52,482 nucleotides of DNA from Candidatus Melainabacteria bacterium (GTDB taxonomy: Bacteria; Cyanobacteriota; Vampirovibrionia; Obscuribacterales; Obscuribacteraceae): positions 1 through 52,482 of the forward strand of contig JACRFZ010000056.1 in assembly GCA_016212515.1 (NCBI GenBank), read 5' to 3'. The notes under the pieces were generated by a model. That model saw nothing but the letters and a program-made list of their open reading frames with translations. It was not told the origin of the DNA and searched no databases. Both the position numbers and the translations under genes were made by a program. Numbering within the stretch: the first letter of the stretch is position 1; each line of letters starts with the position of its first letter. This document shows, piece after piece, positions 24,840 to 33,624 of this stretch.

Positions 24840-25451
24840 TTATGGTGTTATTTCATCTCTAACCTTCGTGAGAGCAAAGCCAAGCAAATTCCTGCCCCGC
24901 CATTTTTGCGGGTTATGGGCATCAATATTGCTTTGTCCCATGCCTATCCCCCAGATTCTGTCTCGGGGACTGGCTTCTACCAGCACTTTCGGTGCCGTCG
25001 ATAGGAGCCTTTGCTTGAAACCTTCATTCTGGCTGAACTTTGCTTGATTGGCTCGCACTACGATGCCAAAGCGTCTTTCATGCCAGACCTGGTCATCGAA
25101 TCCGCGGACTTTTCGACCGAGTGCCTTGGCCTCTCTCGGAGTAGCACAAGCAAGAATGTCGGAAAGAGCCTCTTGGTCCTGAAAGAGTCGCGCCTTTTCT
25201 GCCATCATAAAGTGTTCGGCAGTTTTGTAGTTGATGCCTTCAATTTCAAAATTTGCCGGAAACCACTGACTGAAACAGCTATCCGTGACGGTGCCGTCAG
25301 GGCTTTCTTTGTGCCCGTAAAATAGATGGAATTGATAGGAAGCGCCCTCGTTGATACTCTCCAGGAGCCATTCTTTTGTGTAGTCGGCTAGTGTGTTCAC
25401 GGCTTGCTCCATCAATTTTCTGATTTGAGCATATATTTTATCCATGAGCAT
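24840..25451 (-). CDS. NADAR family protein (YbiA-like)
   Basis: The 203-residue product carries the NADAR pattern over residues 60-200: FSQWFPANFEIEGINYKTAE, HFMMAEKARLF, PREAKALGR, RRFGIVVRANQAKF, VEASPRDRIWGIG and NPQKWRGRNLLGFAL. Family members hydrolyse N-glycosidic bonds: riboflavin pathway intermediates in the YbiA type, ADP-ribosyl groups in others. The N-terminal 45 residues are an extra helical region. It stands alone between the transporter and the calpain, so its actual substrate remains open. Confidence 0.88.
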   Translation of the reverse strand: MLMDKIYAQIRKLMEQAVNTLADYTKEWLLESINEGASYQFHLFYGHKESPDGTVTDSCFSQWFPANFEIEGINYKTAEHFMMAEKARLFQDQEALSDILACATPREAKALGRKVRGFDDQVWHERRFGIVVRANQAKFSQNEGFKQRLLSTAPKVLVEASPRDRIWGIGMGQSNIDAHNPQKWRGRNLLGFALTKVRDEITP

Positions 25452-25527
25452 TCGGCTTTGTCATCGCCCTTTCTAATGCTGGTGATTCTGCCTCAGACAG
25501 CGTGCTACTTTCTTGGTTATCTGTGCT

Positions 25528-26988
25528 CTAATGCATGATATCGTTCTTGACCGGCCTTTGCTCATAGCTGAATGAATGCGCCTTTTTGAGGAATTCTTTC
25601 AGGGAAATGTCGGACTGAGTATTGTCTTGATCGTAAATAGTGAGTGTGCCTCCATCGGCACCGTTTGCATCGAAAGCACGCACTGCCGCTACATGACCCT
25701 CGAAGCGGGCGAGCACGGCACGATCTTCCTGCATGGCTTCTTGTAGCTTGGTTCTGGCTCCGTCCACGCCATTCATAAATGTCGGCACTTTCCAGGCGCC
25801 GAAATCCATATTGTATACATCGTTGTCTACAGCATGACCGGTCATCAGCTCAAGACCGTTGCCCAGCGAGAACTGACTTTCGGCGCCGTCGGCACTCTCC
25901 TGAACGGTGTTTCCACCTGCTACTTGACGGAAGTTTCGGCGCCAGAAATGCTGGTCCATATATTGACCATGTGCTTTTTCCAGAACTGCAGGCCAGATAC
26001 CATGTTCGGTGCCCTTGGCATAGAGCCCCATCTCTGCCGATGTCGGGCGCTCTACCGTGATCGGCTCATCCCTGGTACCGGGGAAGGTGACAGTGAAGGA
26101 GCCGTCATCATTGGCCTTGATCATGTTTTGAATGTCCTCCGGTCTCTGACCTGCCACCGCTGCCACAGCACTCATGAAATAGCAGTCGCCTACACCGTCG
26201 CCCTGCTTTACTGCTTCAGGCACTATATTTTTGAGCTGATCGCCCTTGCCGAAGAGAAGGCTGCTCGACTTGACCTCGGATTCGTATGTTGTGGCTATTG
26301 TATTGCGTATATGCAGCGAGCCGCCATCCAGAGGGGTGTTCTCCGCGAACCTGCGAATGTCTTCCTTATCGACAGCGCCGTCGGCACCGGCAATCTGGTG
26401 GAAGTTGTCCTTGAGATATCGTAAGCCGTTCCGGTTGTTGGGATCTGTGTCGCTCCGCCCGATCACTTGTTCTAGCTCGTCTTTCGTGTAAGGCTTATTC
26501 TTCGCCTCGTGGTTGAACCAGCGCAGCATGCCGGTTACGTCCTCCATGGAGGCTTTGTTTTCAACTGCTTTGATGTCGGCCAGGCTCATGCCGGATCCGC
26601 CGTCTTTAACCATGGCTTCTATAGCGGTTCTGTCTGTATAGAGTGCGGCGATGAGCTGAGCGTCTTTGCCGGTGTAGCCGGGGTTGGCCACGGCGGCGGT
26701 CAGTTCGCTTAAATCGAGCCGTTGGTCGTTGTTCTTGTCTGTTTTGTTGAATACGCCGGCAGCCTGCTCTGAAAGCCGCCAGGTATCGAGCTTGCCGGTA
26801 TCTACAATTGTTAAAGACGGCAGGTGTTCAGATGCCGTTTTAGTGTTGCCGCTCATATCAGCTAGAATTTGTTTCTGGCTCGCGCTTGTGAGGCTACCAA
26901 CTGTTTCATGGGAAATTCGATCTGAAACGCCGGTCTGCTCAGGTGACTCCTGCTTCCTTTCGATGTTCCGGTTATGATTGCCGTCCAT
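25528..26988 (-). CDS. Calpain-like cysteine protease with EF-hand
   Basis: A disordered N-terminus leads to a calcium-binding EF-hand loop at residues 86-97 (D86-x-N88-x-D90, D94, E97) and a second weaker EF-like stretch near 205. The protease core begins around residue 255 with QGDGVGDCYFMSAVAAVA, where C271 is the catalytic Cys. H434 (GHVAAVRAFD) and N458 (YDQDN) complete the calpain C2 triad. No signal peptide is visible. I start at ATG 26988, with GGGG 7 nt upstream; a TTG two codons earlier is less likely. Calcium control is an inference from the EF-hand. It lies beside the TadE-like gene on the same strand. Confidence 0.87.
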   Translation of the reverse strand: MDGNHNRNIERKQESPEQTGVSDRISHETVGSLTSASQKQILADMSGNTKTASEHLPSLTIVDTGKLDTWRLSEQAAGVFNKTDKNNDQRLDLSELTAAVANPGYTGKDAQLIAALYTDRTAIEAMVKDGGSGMSLADIKAVENKASMEDVTGMLRWFNHEAKNKPYTKDELEQVIGRSDTDPNNRNGLRYLKDNFHQIAGADGAVDKEDIRRFAENTPLDGGSLHIRNTIATTYESEVKSSSLLFGKGDQLKNIVPEAVKQGDGVGDCYFMSAVAAVAGQRPEDIQNMIKANDDGSFTVTFPGTRDEPITVERPTSAEMGLYAKGTEHGIWPAVLEKAHGQYMDQHFWRRNFRQVAGGNTVQESADGAESQFSLGNGLELMTGHAVDNDVYNMDFGAWKVPTFMNGVDGARTKLQEAMQEDRAVLARFEGHVAAVRAFDANGADGGTLTIYDQDNTQSDISLKEFLKKAHSFSYEQRPVKNDIMH

Positions 26989-27073
26989 AGCCAAGCCCCA
27001 GATAAATTCGAACTGAGTTTACACAGGGATGCGTGACTAAGTCCGGACAACTGCACCGGCTATCTACGAGCGT

Positions 27074-27092
27074 ACTTTTGGGGGGCAAAAGT
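27074..27092 (-). terminator. Short hairpin after the TadE-like gene
   Basis: ACTTTTG and CAAAAGT pair perfectly around a 5-nt G/C loop, 12 bp beyond the TadE-like stop codon. It is a plausible but weak terminator because no T-run follows. Confidence 0.4.
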
Positions 27093-27103
27093 GTGTGCTA
27101 TGG

Positions 27104-28270
27104 CTACTGGGTGACGATAATACGCACAGTCATCTCTCCGGTAAACGCCTGGTACATGCTTTTCATCCGTGCTTCGAAAGTAGCATCGGATTCATTGGTA
27201 CCCTTCTGGAAGTCGATGTCACCGAAATTGTGACCGAGCATTAGACGTCCTGATTGTGTCGGTCTGAAGTGGTAGTAGAAGGAACCTACTTGAAATTGGT
27301 TGTTTGTACCATAGATGTTATTTGGTCTGTCCGGATTGACGGAGCCGGCCAGGTAGTAAACCGGGTAGCCGCCGTTAGTCATTGGATTGTTGAGCGAGCC
27401 GGAGAGAGTACCATCGGCGGTTAGATTTTTTGCTGCCCAGATGTTGGGATCACCCCAAACTCCATCTGCTCTGAAGTCGATCCAGACTTGCTGTCCCGGT
27501 GCAACGTCGATGCCGCTATAGGTCCATGCCGAATTATTGGCCGGTACTTGAATTACGGTGTGATCAACTATCTTTTGTCCGGAAGCCTCAATTTCTTCGT
27601 AGAGCTTAGGTCGCTTCCAGGGCTCGGTAGCCTGGCTGGCTACGGAAATTGGGCTGGCAAAGGATGTAGTCGGTGCTGGTTGGGCGGCGCTTGCCGGCGT
27701 GCTGCCCGGGCTTGCAGGACCATGAACCAGCCCTTGTGGAAACTCCGCACAGCGCTTCACCTTGGCAGTAAAGGTAATGGGACTCCCCAGCCCCTGAACA
27801 TAGCTCAAAAGAGGTACAGACCCTAAGTCGATGAAGGGTTTCACCTGATAGGTCGACTCAGCCGAGATTTCGTAAAAGCGGTTAGTAAGATCCACAGGCG
27901 GTGGAACCGGTTTATTCGGACCAATAGTTTCAGATTTACTGGCATCCATGAAGTCTACTGCTTCAACATAGAGGTCTGTGCCGGTTGCGTTGTAGCCGGC
28001 AATTGGCGTCATCTTTAGCATGTTGGTAAAGCCGTTGCCGTTAAAGTCGGAAGCCTTTTTTACGAGAGCGGACAGTGAGCTTTTGAAGTCGGTTTGGGTT
28101 GATGCGACCGATGCTGACTGGAAGGCCACGAACCAGACTGTGCTGTAGGCCAGAGCGAGAGAGATAAGATCGATGAGGGGAAAGGCAAAGATGGCAAAGA
28201 GAATTAGTAAGAGTAGGGGCGTCTCGGCTGTACTTCCTCTTGCCTTTCGCCGTCGAAACTTATCCATCAC
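27104..28270 (-). CDS. TadE-like membrane protein with PA-IL-like C-terminal domain
   Basis: The basic N-terminus (MMDKFRRRKARG) and one hydrophobic segment (about residues 16-50) followed by a helical region match the TadE/TadG pseudopilin-like layout. A Pro/Ala/Ser linker around 185-215 separates a C-terminal domain of about 170 residues. That domain has HTVIQVPANNSAWTYSGIDV, the segment APGQQVWIDFRADGVW and a closing GRLMLGHNFG strand, resembling the galactose-binding PA-IL (LecA) jelly roll. The start is GTG or the adjacent ATG after a GGGGGGAT. A surface adhesin is a reasonable guess. A coding remnant lies directly upstream (28310-28462). Confidence 0.75.
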   Translation of the reverse strand: MMDKFRRRKARGSTAETPLLLLILFAIFAFPLIDLISLALAYSTVWFVAFQSASVASTQTDFKSSLSALVKKASDFNGNGFTNMLKMTPIAGYNATGTDLYVEAVDFMDASKSETIGPNKPVPPPVDLTNRFYEISAESTYQVKPFIDLGSVPLLSYVQGLGSPITFTAKVKRCAEFPQGLVHGPASPGSTPASAAQPAPTTSFASPISVASQATEPWKRPKLYEEIEASGQKIVDHTVIQVPANNSAWTYSGIDVAPGQQVWIDFRADGVWGDPNIWAAKNLTADGTLSGSLNNPMTNGGYPVYYLAGSVNPDRPNNIYGTNNQFQVGSFYYHFRPTQSGRLMLGHNFGDIDFQKGTNESDATFEARMKSMYQAFTGEMTVRIIVTQ

Positions 28271-28309
28271 TTCTTATCCCCCCAAGTAGTCAGTCGTGAT
28301 GCCGGTGCG

Positions 28310-28462
28310 TTAGTTCGACCATACCCGATTGTAAGGTTCTGTAAACATGCTAAAGGTAGCTCCGGTCCAGTTGTTGGCCGGTTTTACCCCGCCACCGATT
28401 CGCCGGACAGAGTTAATACTCTCGTGGGTAGTGGCTGCGATTCCTTGACTTGAGCCGCTTAC
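28310..28462 (-). pseudogene. Coding remnant without a start, upstream of the TadE-like gene
   Basis: Between the TadE-like gene and the TPR metalloprotease, one frame is open for 50 codons (ending NWTGATFSMFTEPYNRVWSN) and looks coding, but has no usable start. In the next frame, a TTG after GGAG (8 nt) would give MSKRLKSR, and a one-base shift would join the two. It may be a frameshifted small gene or the 3' remnant of a larger one. Confidence 0.35.
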
Positions 28463-28507
28463 TCAAGCAGGTTTCTCCATGCAGTAAGTTTGCCTTAAGC
28501 AGTGCCT

Positions 28508-30424
28508 TTACTTTAGAAGAAATGGCTGCAACATGCTTTCATGCTCTTTTTGAAATTTCAGAAAGTCTGCCTTGCCTTCAAAGATTTCAGTGTCCGGCAG
28601 TTGCCTGATGCGGTCGTTTTCCTTTTCCAGCGCTTGCATATATTCGCTGAAGAGAGTTTCAATTTGTGCCGCCGGTTTATCCAGGGCTGCTTCCAGATAG
28701 GTAGCGGCACGTTTCTTGTTGGCTGTTTCGATAAGTGAAAGATAGGTTTTCAGCTTGCCCTGTTTGCAGAGTAAAAGAGCCAGTTGCCTCTGCTCATTTT
28801 CAAAGTCGGCATTGGTGTGGGCGGCGTGTTTGAGTATTTCGGCTAAAGTGAGCTGGGCTCTCGTCTTGCCGCCCATCCATTTGGCATGCCACTCTTCCGG
28901 GAAGCCCAGGGCGATTTTCATGCTTTGACGTTCGTCTTTCTCCGCAATAAGGTAGCCGTAGCACCTGTCAAACAGGCATGGAATGCCTTCTTCTGCCCAG
29001 AATTCGAGATTTTTGTATTCACCAAGGACTGTATGCATCAGTTCATGCATGATGGTGCCCAGCCCGGCACCGTCATAGGTTACTACAGCGTTCTGGGCCG
29101 TCAGATAAACGCCGTGTACTTTGTTCTTAAAGCCCATTTTGTCCGTCAGGAAGGCGCGGGCTGAGAGTTTATCCGGAAAAATAAAGAGGGCTCTGGGGAA
29201 GTTGCCTTTTACCTTGATGAGATTGTCGTCTACATAGTTGATAAAGGCTTCGGCCATATTGCCGTAGTATTCCAGACGTTCACGGCTTATAGAACCATAA
29301 ATGAGGAAGTGCGGTCTGGCAATGACGGTTTTGAGGGGGCCGGTTACGTTGTCTACCGTGGTTATCTGTCGAAGAGGCATGAGACCGAGAGACTTGCCTT
29401 CCAGTCCGAGCTTAACGGCAAGGGCCGCTTCCGTAGCCGATCTGGCTACATCGCCTTGCCTGAGGGCAATCTGGGCGCTCAGTGCCACTGCTTCCGGTAG
29501 GGGCCTTTTACCTGCAATAATGAGGCTTTGATTGATGGCATCTCTGGCTTTCAGCACTTCGTTGTTGTTCAGGTATGCCTGGGCCAGATAGTAGTAGCCG
29601 ATCATGCTTTTGCTGTTCAACTCCACGGCTTTCTGGGCATCTGTTCTGGCCCGGGTCTGTTGGTTTAAGGCCAGGTTGAGACTTGCCCGGGCAAGATTAG
29701 CCTCATAATTGTTCGGGTCAAGTTCCAGGGCTCGATTGAGCTGGGCCATGGCTGCCGGTTTATCGCCTGAGCCGGTGAGAGCCTGGGCGTATAGATAGCG
29801 AACCATCGAGTTTTTGTGTAAGTCGGACTTGCCGTCGATGATGTTTTTCAGTGAGTCTCGCACGGGTAGACATTGTCCGATTTCCAAAAGGGCGCGGGTG
29901 CAGATGGTAGTCATCTCAGCGTCCGGTTCGGCTTGTTTCTCAAGAATGGCCAGGGCTTGCAAGAAACTTTCCTGGGCGGCAAGCAAATTACCAATGCGGC
30001 AGAGGGCGATGGCTCGTCTCACAACCGGATCGGCGGAGGTTGCATCGAGACTGGCGGCCTTCGAAAAATCGCCGATGGCATCGCGGTACGAGCAGATGCT
30101 ATAGAGAATTTGTCCCCTGGCCAGATAGAGTTCAGCACTTTTGGGATTCTCAACCAGCTTTTTAGCAAGGATGGCAAGACCCTGGCTGTAGGTGCGATTC
30201 TTTATGTGACTGAGGTAAATCGCATTAGCGTTACCGCTTGCTGCCGTTGTGACAGCGCTTTGATTGCCGGGCGTCTGCTTCTCATCATTCGGGGCTGTCT
30301 CCGTCGGTTCGGCGCTATCGATGGGACTATTGAGGGGCGGAAGTGCCCGGGCGGGTGCGGGAGTAAATAAGGAGAGAAACAAAAAGCTTGCCAGCGGCAA
30401 ATACAATCTGGCAAAAGCGAACAC
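28508..30424 (-). CDS. Secreted TPR protein with HExxH metalloprotease domain
   Basis: A signal peptide (residues 1-28, cut near ARA) is followed by TPR repeats from about 70 to 345. A zinc-protease domain then carries H460-E461-L-M-H464 and E478/E479 in WAEEG, the gluzincin arrangement seen in MA-like and DUF1570-type peptidases. It would act outside the inner membrane on unknown protein partners held by the TPRs. The start is GTG with a strong AGGAGG 7 nt upstream. It is the last gene of the secG-ubiE-lpxB-ABC run, 33 bp after the exporter. Confidence 0.82.
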   Translation of the reverse strand: MFAFARLYLPLASFLFLSLFTPAPARALPPLNSPIDSAEPTETAPNDEKQTPGNQSAVTTAASGNANAIYLSHIKNRTYSQGLAILAKKLVENPKSAELYLARGQILYSICSYRDAIGDFSKAASLDATSADPVVRRAIALCRIGNLLAAQESFLQALAILEKQAEPDAEMTTICTRALLEIGQCLPVRDSLKNIIDGKSDLHKNSMVRYLYAQALTGSGDKPAAMAQLNRALELDPNNYEANLARASLNLALNQQTRARTDAQKAVELNSKSMIGYYYLAQAYLNNNEVLKARDAINQSLIIAGKRPLPEAVALSAQIALRQGDVARSATEAALAVKLGLEGKSLGLMPLRQITTVDNVTGPLKTVIARPHFLIYGSISRERLEYYGNMAEAFINYVDDNLIKVKGNFPRALFIFPDKLSARAFLTDKMGFKNKVHGVYLTAQNAVVTYDGAGLGTIMHELMHTVLGEYKNLEFWAEEGIPCLFDRCYGYLIAEKDERQSMKIALGFPEEWHAKWMGGKTRAQLTLAEILKHAAHTNADFENEQRQLALLLCKQGKLKTYLSLIETANKKRAATYLEAALDKPAAQIETLFSEYMQALEKENDRIRQLPDTEIFEGKADFLKFQKEHESMLQPFLLK

Positions 30425-30457
30425 CGATCTACCTCCTAGTTTGCCGGACAGGGGTTT

Positions 30458-32221
30458 CTACTCTGATGCCGGTCGTTCAAACTGGGCACGTACCAGTCTG
30501 GCGTAGGAAGAGTCGGCTGAAATTAGTTCTTGGTGGGTGCCCTTCTCGACGATTTTGCCATGTTCAAGCACTAGAATCTGGTCGGCATGCTGCACGGTCG
30601 AGAGCCTGTGTGCGATGACGATTACAGTGCGCCCTTGCATGAGGTTGTTGAGGGCTTCCTGCACCATGGCTTCCGATTCGTTATCGAGTGAGCTTGTGGC
30701 TTCATCGAGAATGAGAATGGGGGCGTTTTTGAGGAAGGCCCTGGCAATAGCCAGACGTTGTTGCTGTCCGCCGGAAAGGCGCAGACCTCTTTCACCAATT
30801 ACGGTGGCATAGCCTTGCGGCATCGCTTCAATGAAATCATGACAATAGGCCGCCTTCGCCGCAGCGATAAGCTCTTCTTGGCTGGCCTGGGGGTTGCCGT
30901 AACGGATATTTTCTTCGATGGTGGTGTTGAAGAGGAAATTGTCCTGGGTGACCAGGGCGATTTCCTGGCGCAGGCTCTTGAGGGAAATCTGGGGCAGGGC
31001 GAAGCCGTCTATGTAGATGGCGCCTGATGTTACGTCGAAAAAGCGCGGTACGAGATTGGCCAGGGTTGATTTACCTGAGCCAGAGAGTCCCACCAATGCC
31101 ACCATTTTTGCCGGCGGAATCTCCAGGCTGATGTCTTTCAAAACCAGGGCTTCATGTGCCGGGTAGTGGAAGGAGACTCTGTCGAAACTAATGGTGTGGG
31201 CGCCGGGTTTGAGCGTGACGGGGGTGACACAATCCTTTAGGTTGGATTCTTGATCCAGTACTTCGAAGATGCGAGAAGCTGCAGCTAGAGCCGGCTGTAC
31301 GATGCCGTTGATGCGCCCGATATTCTTAATGGGAGAGTAGAGCAATAGCAGGGCGATGACGAAGGAGGTGAGCGCGCCTAAGTCCATCTGCTTGTGCACT
31401 ACCATGGAACCGGCTACCCAGATGACGCAGGCGATACCTATGGCGCCGATCATGGCCAGAATGGGCGACAGGATAGCCTCGGCGCGCACGGCCTTGATGG
31501 TATTGCGGAAGAAGACGCTGTTGGTGTCTTCGAAGCGCTTGGTCTGAAGGTCTTCCAGATTGAAAGATTGCACTATTTTGGCGCCCTGTATGGATTCGGA
31601 AAGCACGGAGACCAGGTCGCCGATGGCTTCCTGTCCTCCTCTGGACGATTTGCGAATCTTCTTGCCCAGTATCGATACGGGGATGACAATCAAAGAAAGA
31701 ATCGGCAGGGCGATCATGGCCAGCCAGAAACTTTTGAGGAGGATTACCAGGGATAGTGAAATAAGGGTGATGGTGCGGCTGACCAGGGATTGAAAAGTCT
31801 GAGAGATGGCTGCTTCTACTATGGCTACGTCATTGATCAACCTTCCAATCAGGATGCCCGATGACTGACCCTGAAAATAGAGCAGGGGCTGCCGTTGCAG
31901 ATGCTGGAAGAGTTCGTTGCGCATATCGCGGATGGCTGCCGCTCCCACAAAGCGGATGCAATAGGCTTCAAAAAAGCGGGAAGCGCCCTGCACGAAAGCC
32001 ACTGCCAGAACGCCCAGGGGCACCAGCCCCAATAAATGGGTTTGATGCTGGTCGAAAATGCGTTTCAGACCTTCGCCGGCCATCCAGGCGATGATACCGT
32101 CCATGCCGCCTGAGGGAATGGCTGCCAAAATGCCGAAGACAAACATGGTCATGTAAGGGCGGACATACTTGAGGAGCCGCAAGTAGAGCTTGAATTGCGA
32201 GTCGGTTATCTTCACCGGCAA
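30458..32221 (-). CDS. ABC exporter, MsbA-like
   Basis: Six membrane helices (residues about 20-310) are fused to an ATPase with Walker A GLSGSGKST (378-386), signature LSGGQ (482-486), Walker B ILILDEATS (D506, E507) and an H-loop. It is a complete half-size exporter that dimerises. Its position after lpxB suggests flipping of lipid A-type lipids, as in MsbA, but the fold alone also fits drug or lipid export. The TTG at 32221 has no ribosome site. The frame is open and coding-like for 34 more codons upstream up to an in-frame TAA, and a good ATG lies beyond it (see 32222-32341). Confidence 0.88.
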   Translation of the reverse strand: MPVKITDSQFKLYLRLLKYVRPYMTMFVFGILAAIPSGGMDGIIAWMAGEGLKRIFDQHQTHLLGLVPLGVLAVAFVQGASRFFEAYCIRFVGAAAIRDMRNELFQHLQRQPLLYFQGQSSGILIGRLINDVAIVEAAISQTFQSLVSRTITLISLSLVILLKSFWLAMIALPILSLIVIPVSILGKKIRKSSRGGQEAIGDLVSVLSESIQGAKIVQSFNLEDLQTKRFEDTNSVFFRNTIKAVRAEAILSPILAMIGAIGIACVIWVAGSMVVHKQMDLGALTSFVIALLLLYSPIKNIGRINGIVQPALAAASRIFEVLDQESNLKDCVTPVTLKPGAHTISFDRVSFHYPAHEALVLKDISLEIPPAKMVALVGLSGSGKSTLANLVPRFFDVTSGAIYIDGFALPQISLKSLRQEIALVTQDNFLFNTTIEENIRYGNPQASQEELIAAAKAAYCHDFIEAMPQGYATVIGERGLRLSGGQQQRLAIARAFLKNAPILILDEATSSLDNESEAMVQEALNNLMQGRTVIVIAHRLSTVQHADQILVLEHGKIVEKGTHQELISADSSYARLVRAQFERPASE

Positions 32222-32341
32222 AGGTACGGAAACGGAAATGGCAGCGGCGGTAGGCTCGTCTTTAACCGGGGGCTTGTCAAAGGTCTGCGCCTCGGCAACG
32301 GTTGCTGCGTTCTCCGTTTGATTTTACTCTTTTTCCGCCAT
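32222..32341 (-). other. Upstream extension of the ABC exporter with in-frame TAA
   Basis: In the exporter's frame, ATG at 32341 reads MAEKE then TAA (32324-32326). After it the frame continues open (NQTENAATVAEAQTFDKPP...) straight into the exporter. This looks like the natural cytosolic N-terminus interrupted by one nonsense codon at position 6. It may be a true mutation, a sequence error, or a leader peptide followed by re-initiation. Confidence 0.5.
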
Positions 32342-32366
32342 CAAATTATTTTTCCCGCCCCATTTG

Positions 32367-33605
32367 CTAGCCATGGCTTTCCGTTAAGGCCAAGAGCTCC
32401 CTGGCACAATTGTCGACGAAGTCTCCCTGACCCAGTTCTTTGCGCAGGGTGAGAAGCTCGGCTTCGATTTCCTGTTTTAATCCCGGCACATCGAAGATGT
32501 CGAGGCTATATTTTACGAGTTGGTCCGCCCTGCAATCTAGTTGAATTAATTCAGGCACGAGTTCTTTGCCCGCCAATAAGTTCGGCATACCCACGTTTTT
32601 TACGCATTTGAAGATGAGAACCAGCAAATAAGAGAAGAAATTGCCGCGGTAGAAAATTAGCATGGGGCGACCGTAGAGGGTTATCTCCAGGGTGACCGTA
32701 CCCGACTTGGCCCAGATCAGGTCGACATTTTTGTAGAGGGCGTAATTGGGGCTCAAAGTAACCGAAGTAATGTTTTTCTTTTCTCCTTGCATAAGCGCCT
32801 TGATGGGGCTTGCTTCCAGGTAAGCATCAATGAGGGGCGCCACTCGTTCCGTGGAGCGGGAGATAACAAATTGCATGTCCGGGCGCACTTTCAGCATATC
32901 TTGAATGGCTTTGATGGCCACGGGCAGATGGGCTTTTATTTCTTGCTTGCGGCTGCCGGGCAAAACTGCAATCACCGGTCGGGCCGGATCCAGTCCCAGA
33001 CCGCTCAAAAATTCTTCCCGCTCAGGCAGTTCCTCCGGGCTGGGTAAGTCTTGCAAGAGTGGATGCCCGACGAAGCGCGCCGGAATTTTCTTGTCGGTAT
33101 ACAAGTGTTCTTCAAACGGAAAGATGGTTAGCATCTTGGTTATGGCCTTACCCAGCACATCAATTCGCCAGGGGCGCGAGGCCCAGACCTGGGGTGAAAT
33201 GAAGTAATAAATTGGCAGCTTGGGATGGGCTTTGCGCAGAGCTGTGGCAAACTGAATATTGAAGCCGCCCATATCTACAAGCAGCACTGCTTTCGGTTGG
33301 CGCTCGCTGACCGCCTTGAGCAGGGTCTGGCGCATGTTATAGAAAAAGAGCAGTGACTTGATTACTTCGAAGATTCCCAGTACGGCAAAGTTGTTGCAAT
33401 TGAAGAGCAGCTCTACCCCGGCTTTCTCCATCTCTGTTCCGCCGGCTCCGAAGATATGAAGGTCGGGTTGTAACTCCTTGAGGCGACTCAGGACCCTGGC
33501 GGCGTGTTTATCGGCTGAGGGCTCTCCCACCACCACCATCAGTTCTGGGGCGGCAGGCTTTGGAAGGGTTTGCGGGTGCTCCTGATGAGGCAGGTTGGAA
33601 TTCAC
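32367..33605 (-). CDS. lpxB: Lipid-A-disaccharide synthase
   Basis: LpxB joins UDP-2,3-diacylglucosamine and lipid X to form the lipid A disaccharide at the inner membrane. Seen are MVVVGEPSADKHAARVLSRL, FGAGGTEMEKAGVEL, VLLVDMGGFNIQFA, the FPFEEHLY segment, the FVGHPL motif and VLPGSRKQEI, all typical of GT19 enzymes. I start at GTG 33605, which has GGGAGG 5 nt upstream and gives a Pro/His-rich 25-residue leader; a TTG at 33641 inside ubiE is less likely. It lies between ubiE and the ABC exporter. Its presence implies an outer membrane with lipid A-type lipids. Confidence 0.92.
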   Translation of the reverse strand: MNSNLPHQEHPQTLPKPAAPELMVVVGEPSADKHAARVLSRLKELQPDLHIFGAGGTEMEKAGVELLFNCNNFAVLGIFEVIKSLLFFYNMRQTLLKAVSERQPKAVLLVDMGGFNIQFATALRKAHPKLPIYYFISPQVWASRPWRIDVLGKAITKMLTIFPFEEHLYTDKKIPARFVGHPLLQDLPSPEELPEREEFLSGLGLDPARPVIAVLPGSRKQEIKAHLPVAIKAIQDMLKVRPDMQFVISRSTERVAPLIDAYLEASPIKALMQGEKKNITSVTLSPNYALYKNVDLIWAKSGTVTLEITLYGRPMLIFYRGNFFSYLLVLIFKCVKNVGMPNLLAGKELVPELIQLDCRADQLVKYSLDIFDVPGLKQEIEAELLTLRKELGQGDFVDNCARELLALTESHG

Positions 33606-33624
33606 CTGCACCTCCCGCTCGAGG

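Noticed and set aside
28319..28338. ACCATAC half-site resembling the mutasome palindrome
   Set aside because: Only one arm is present, inside a coding-like remnant, with no matching second arm.
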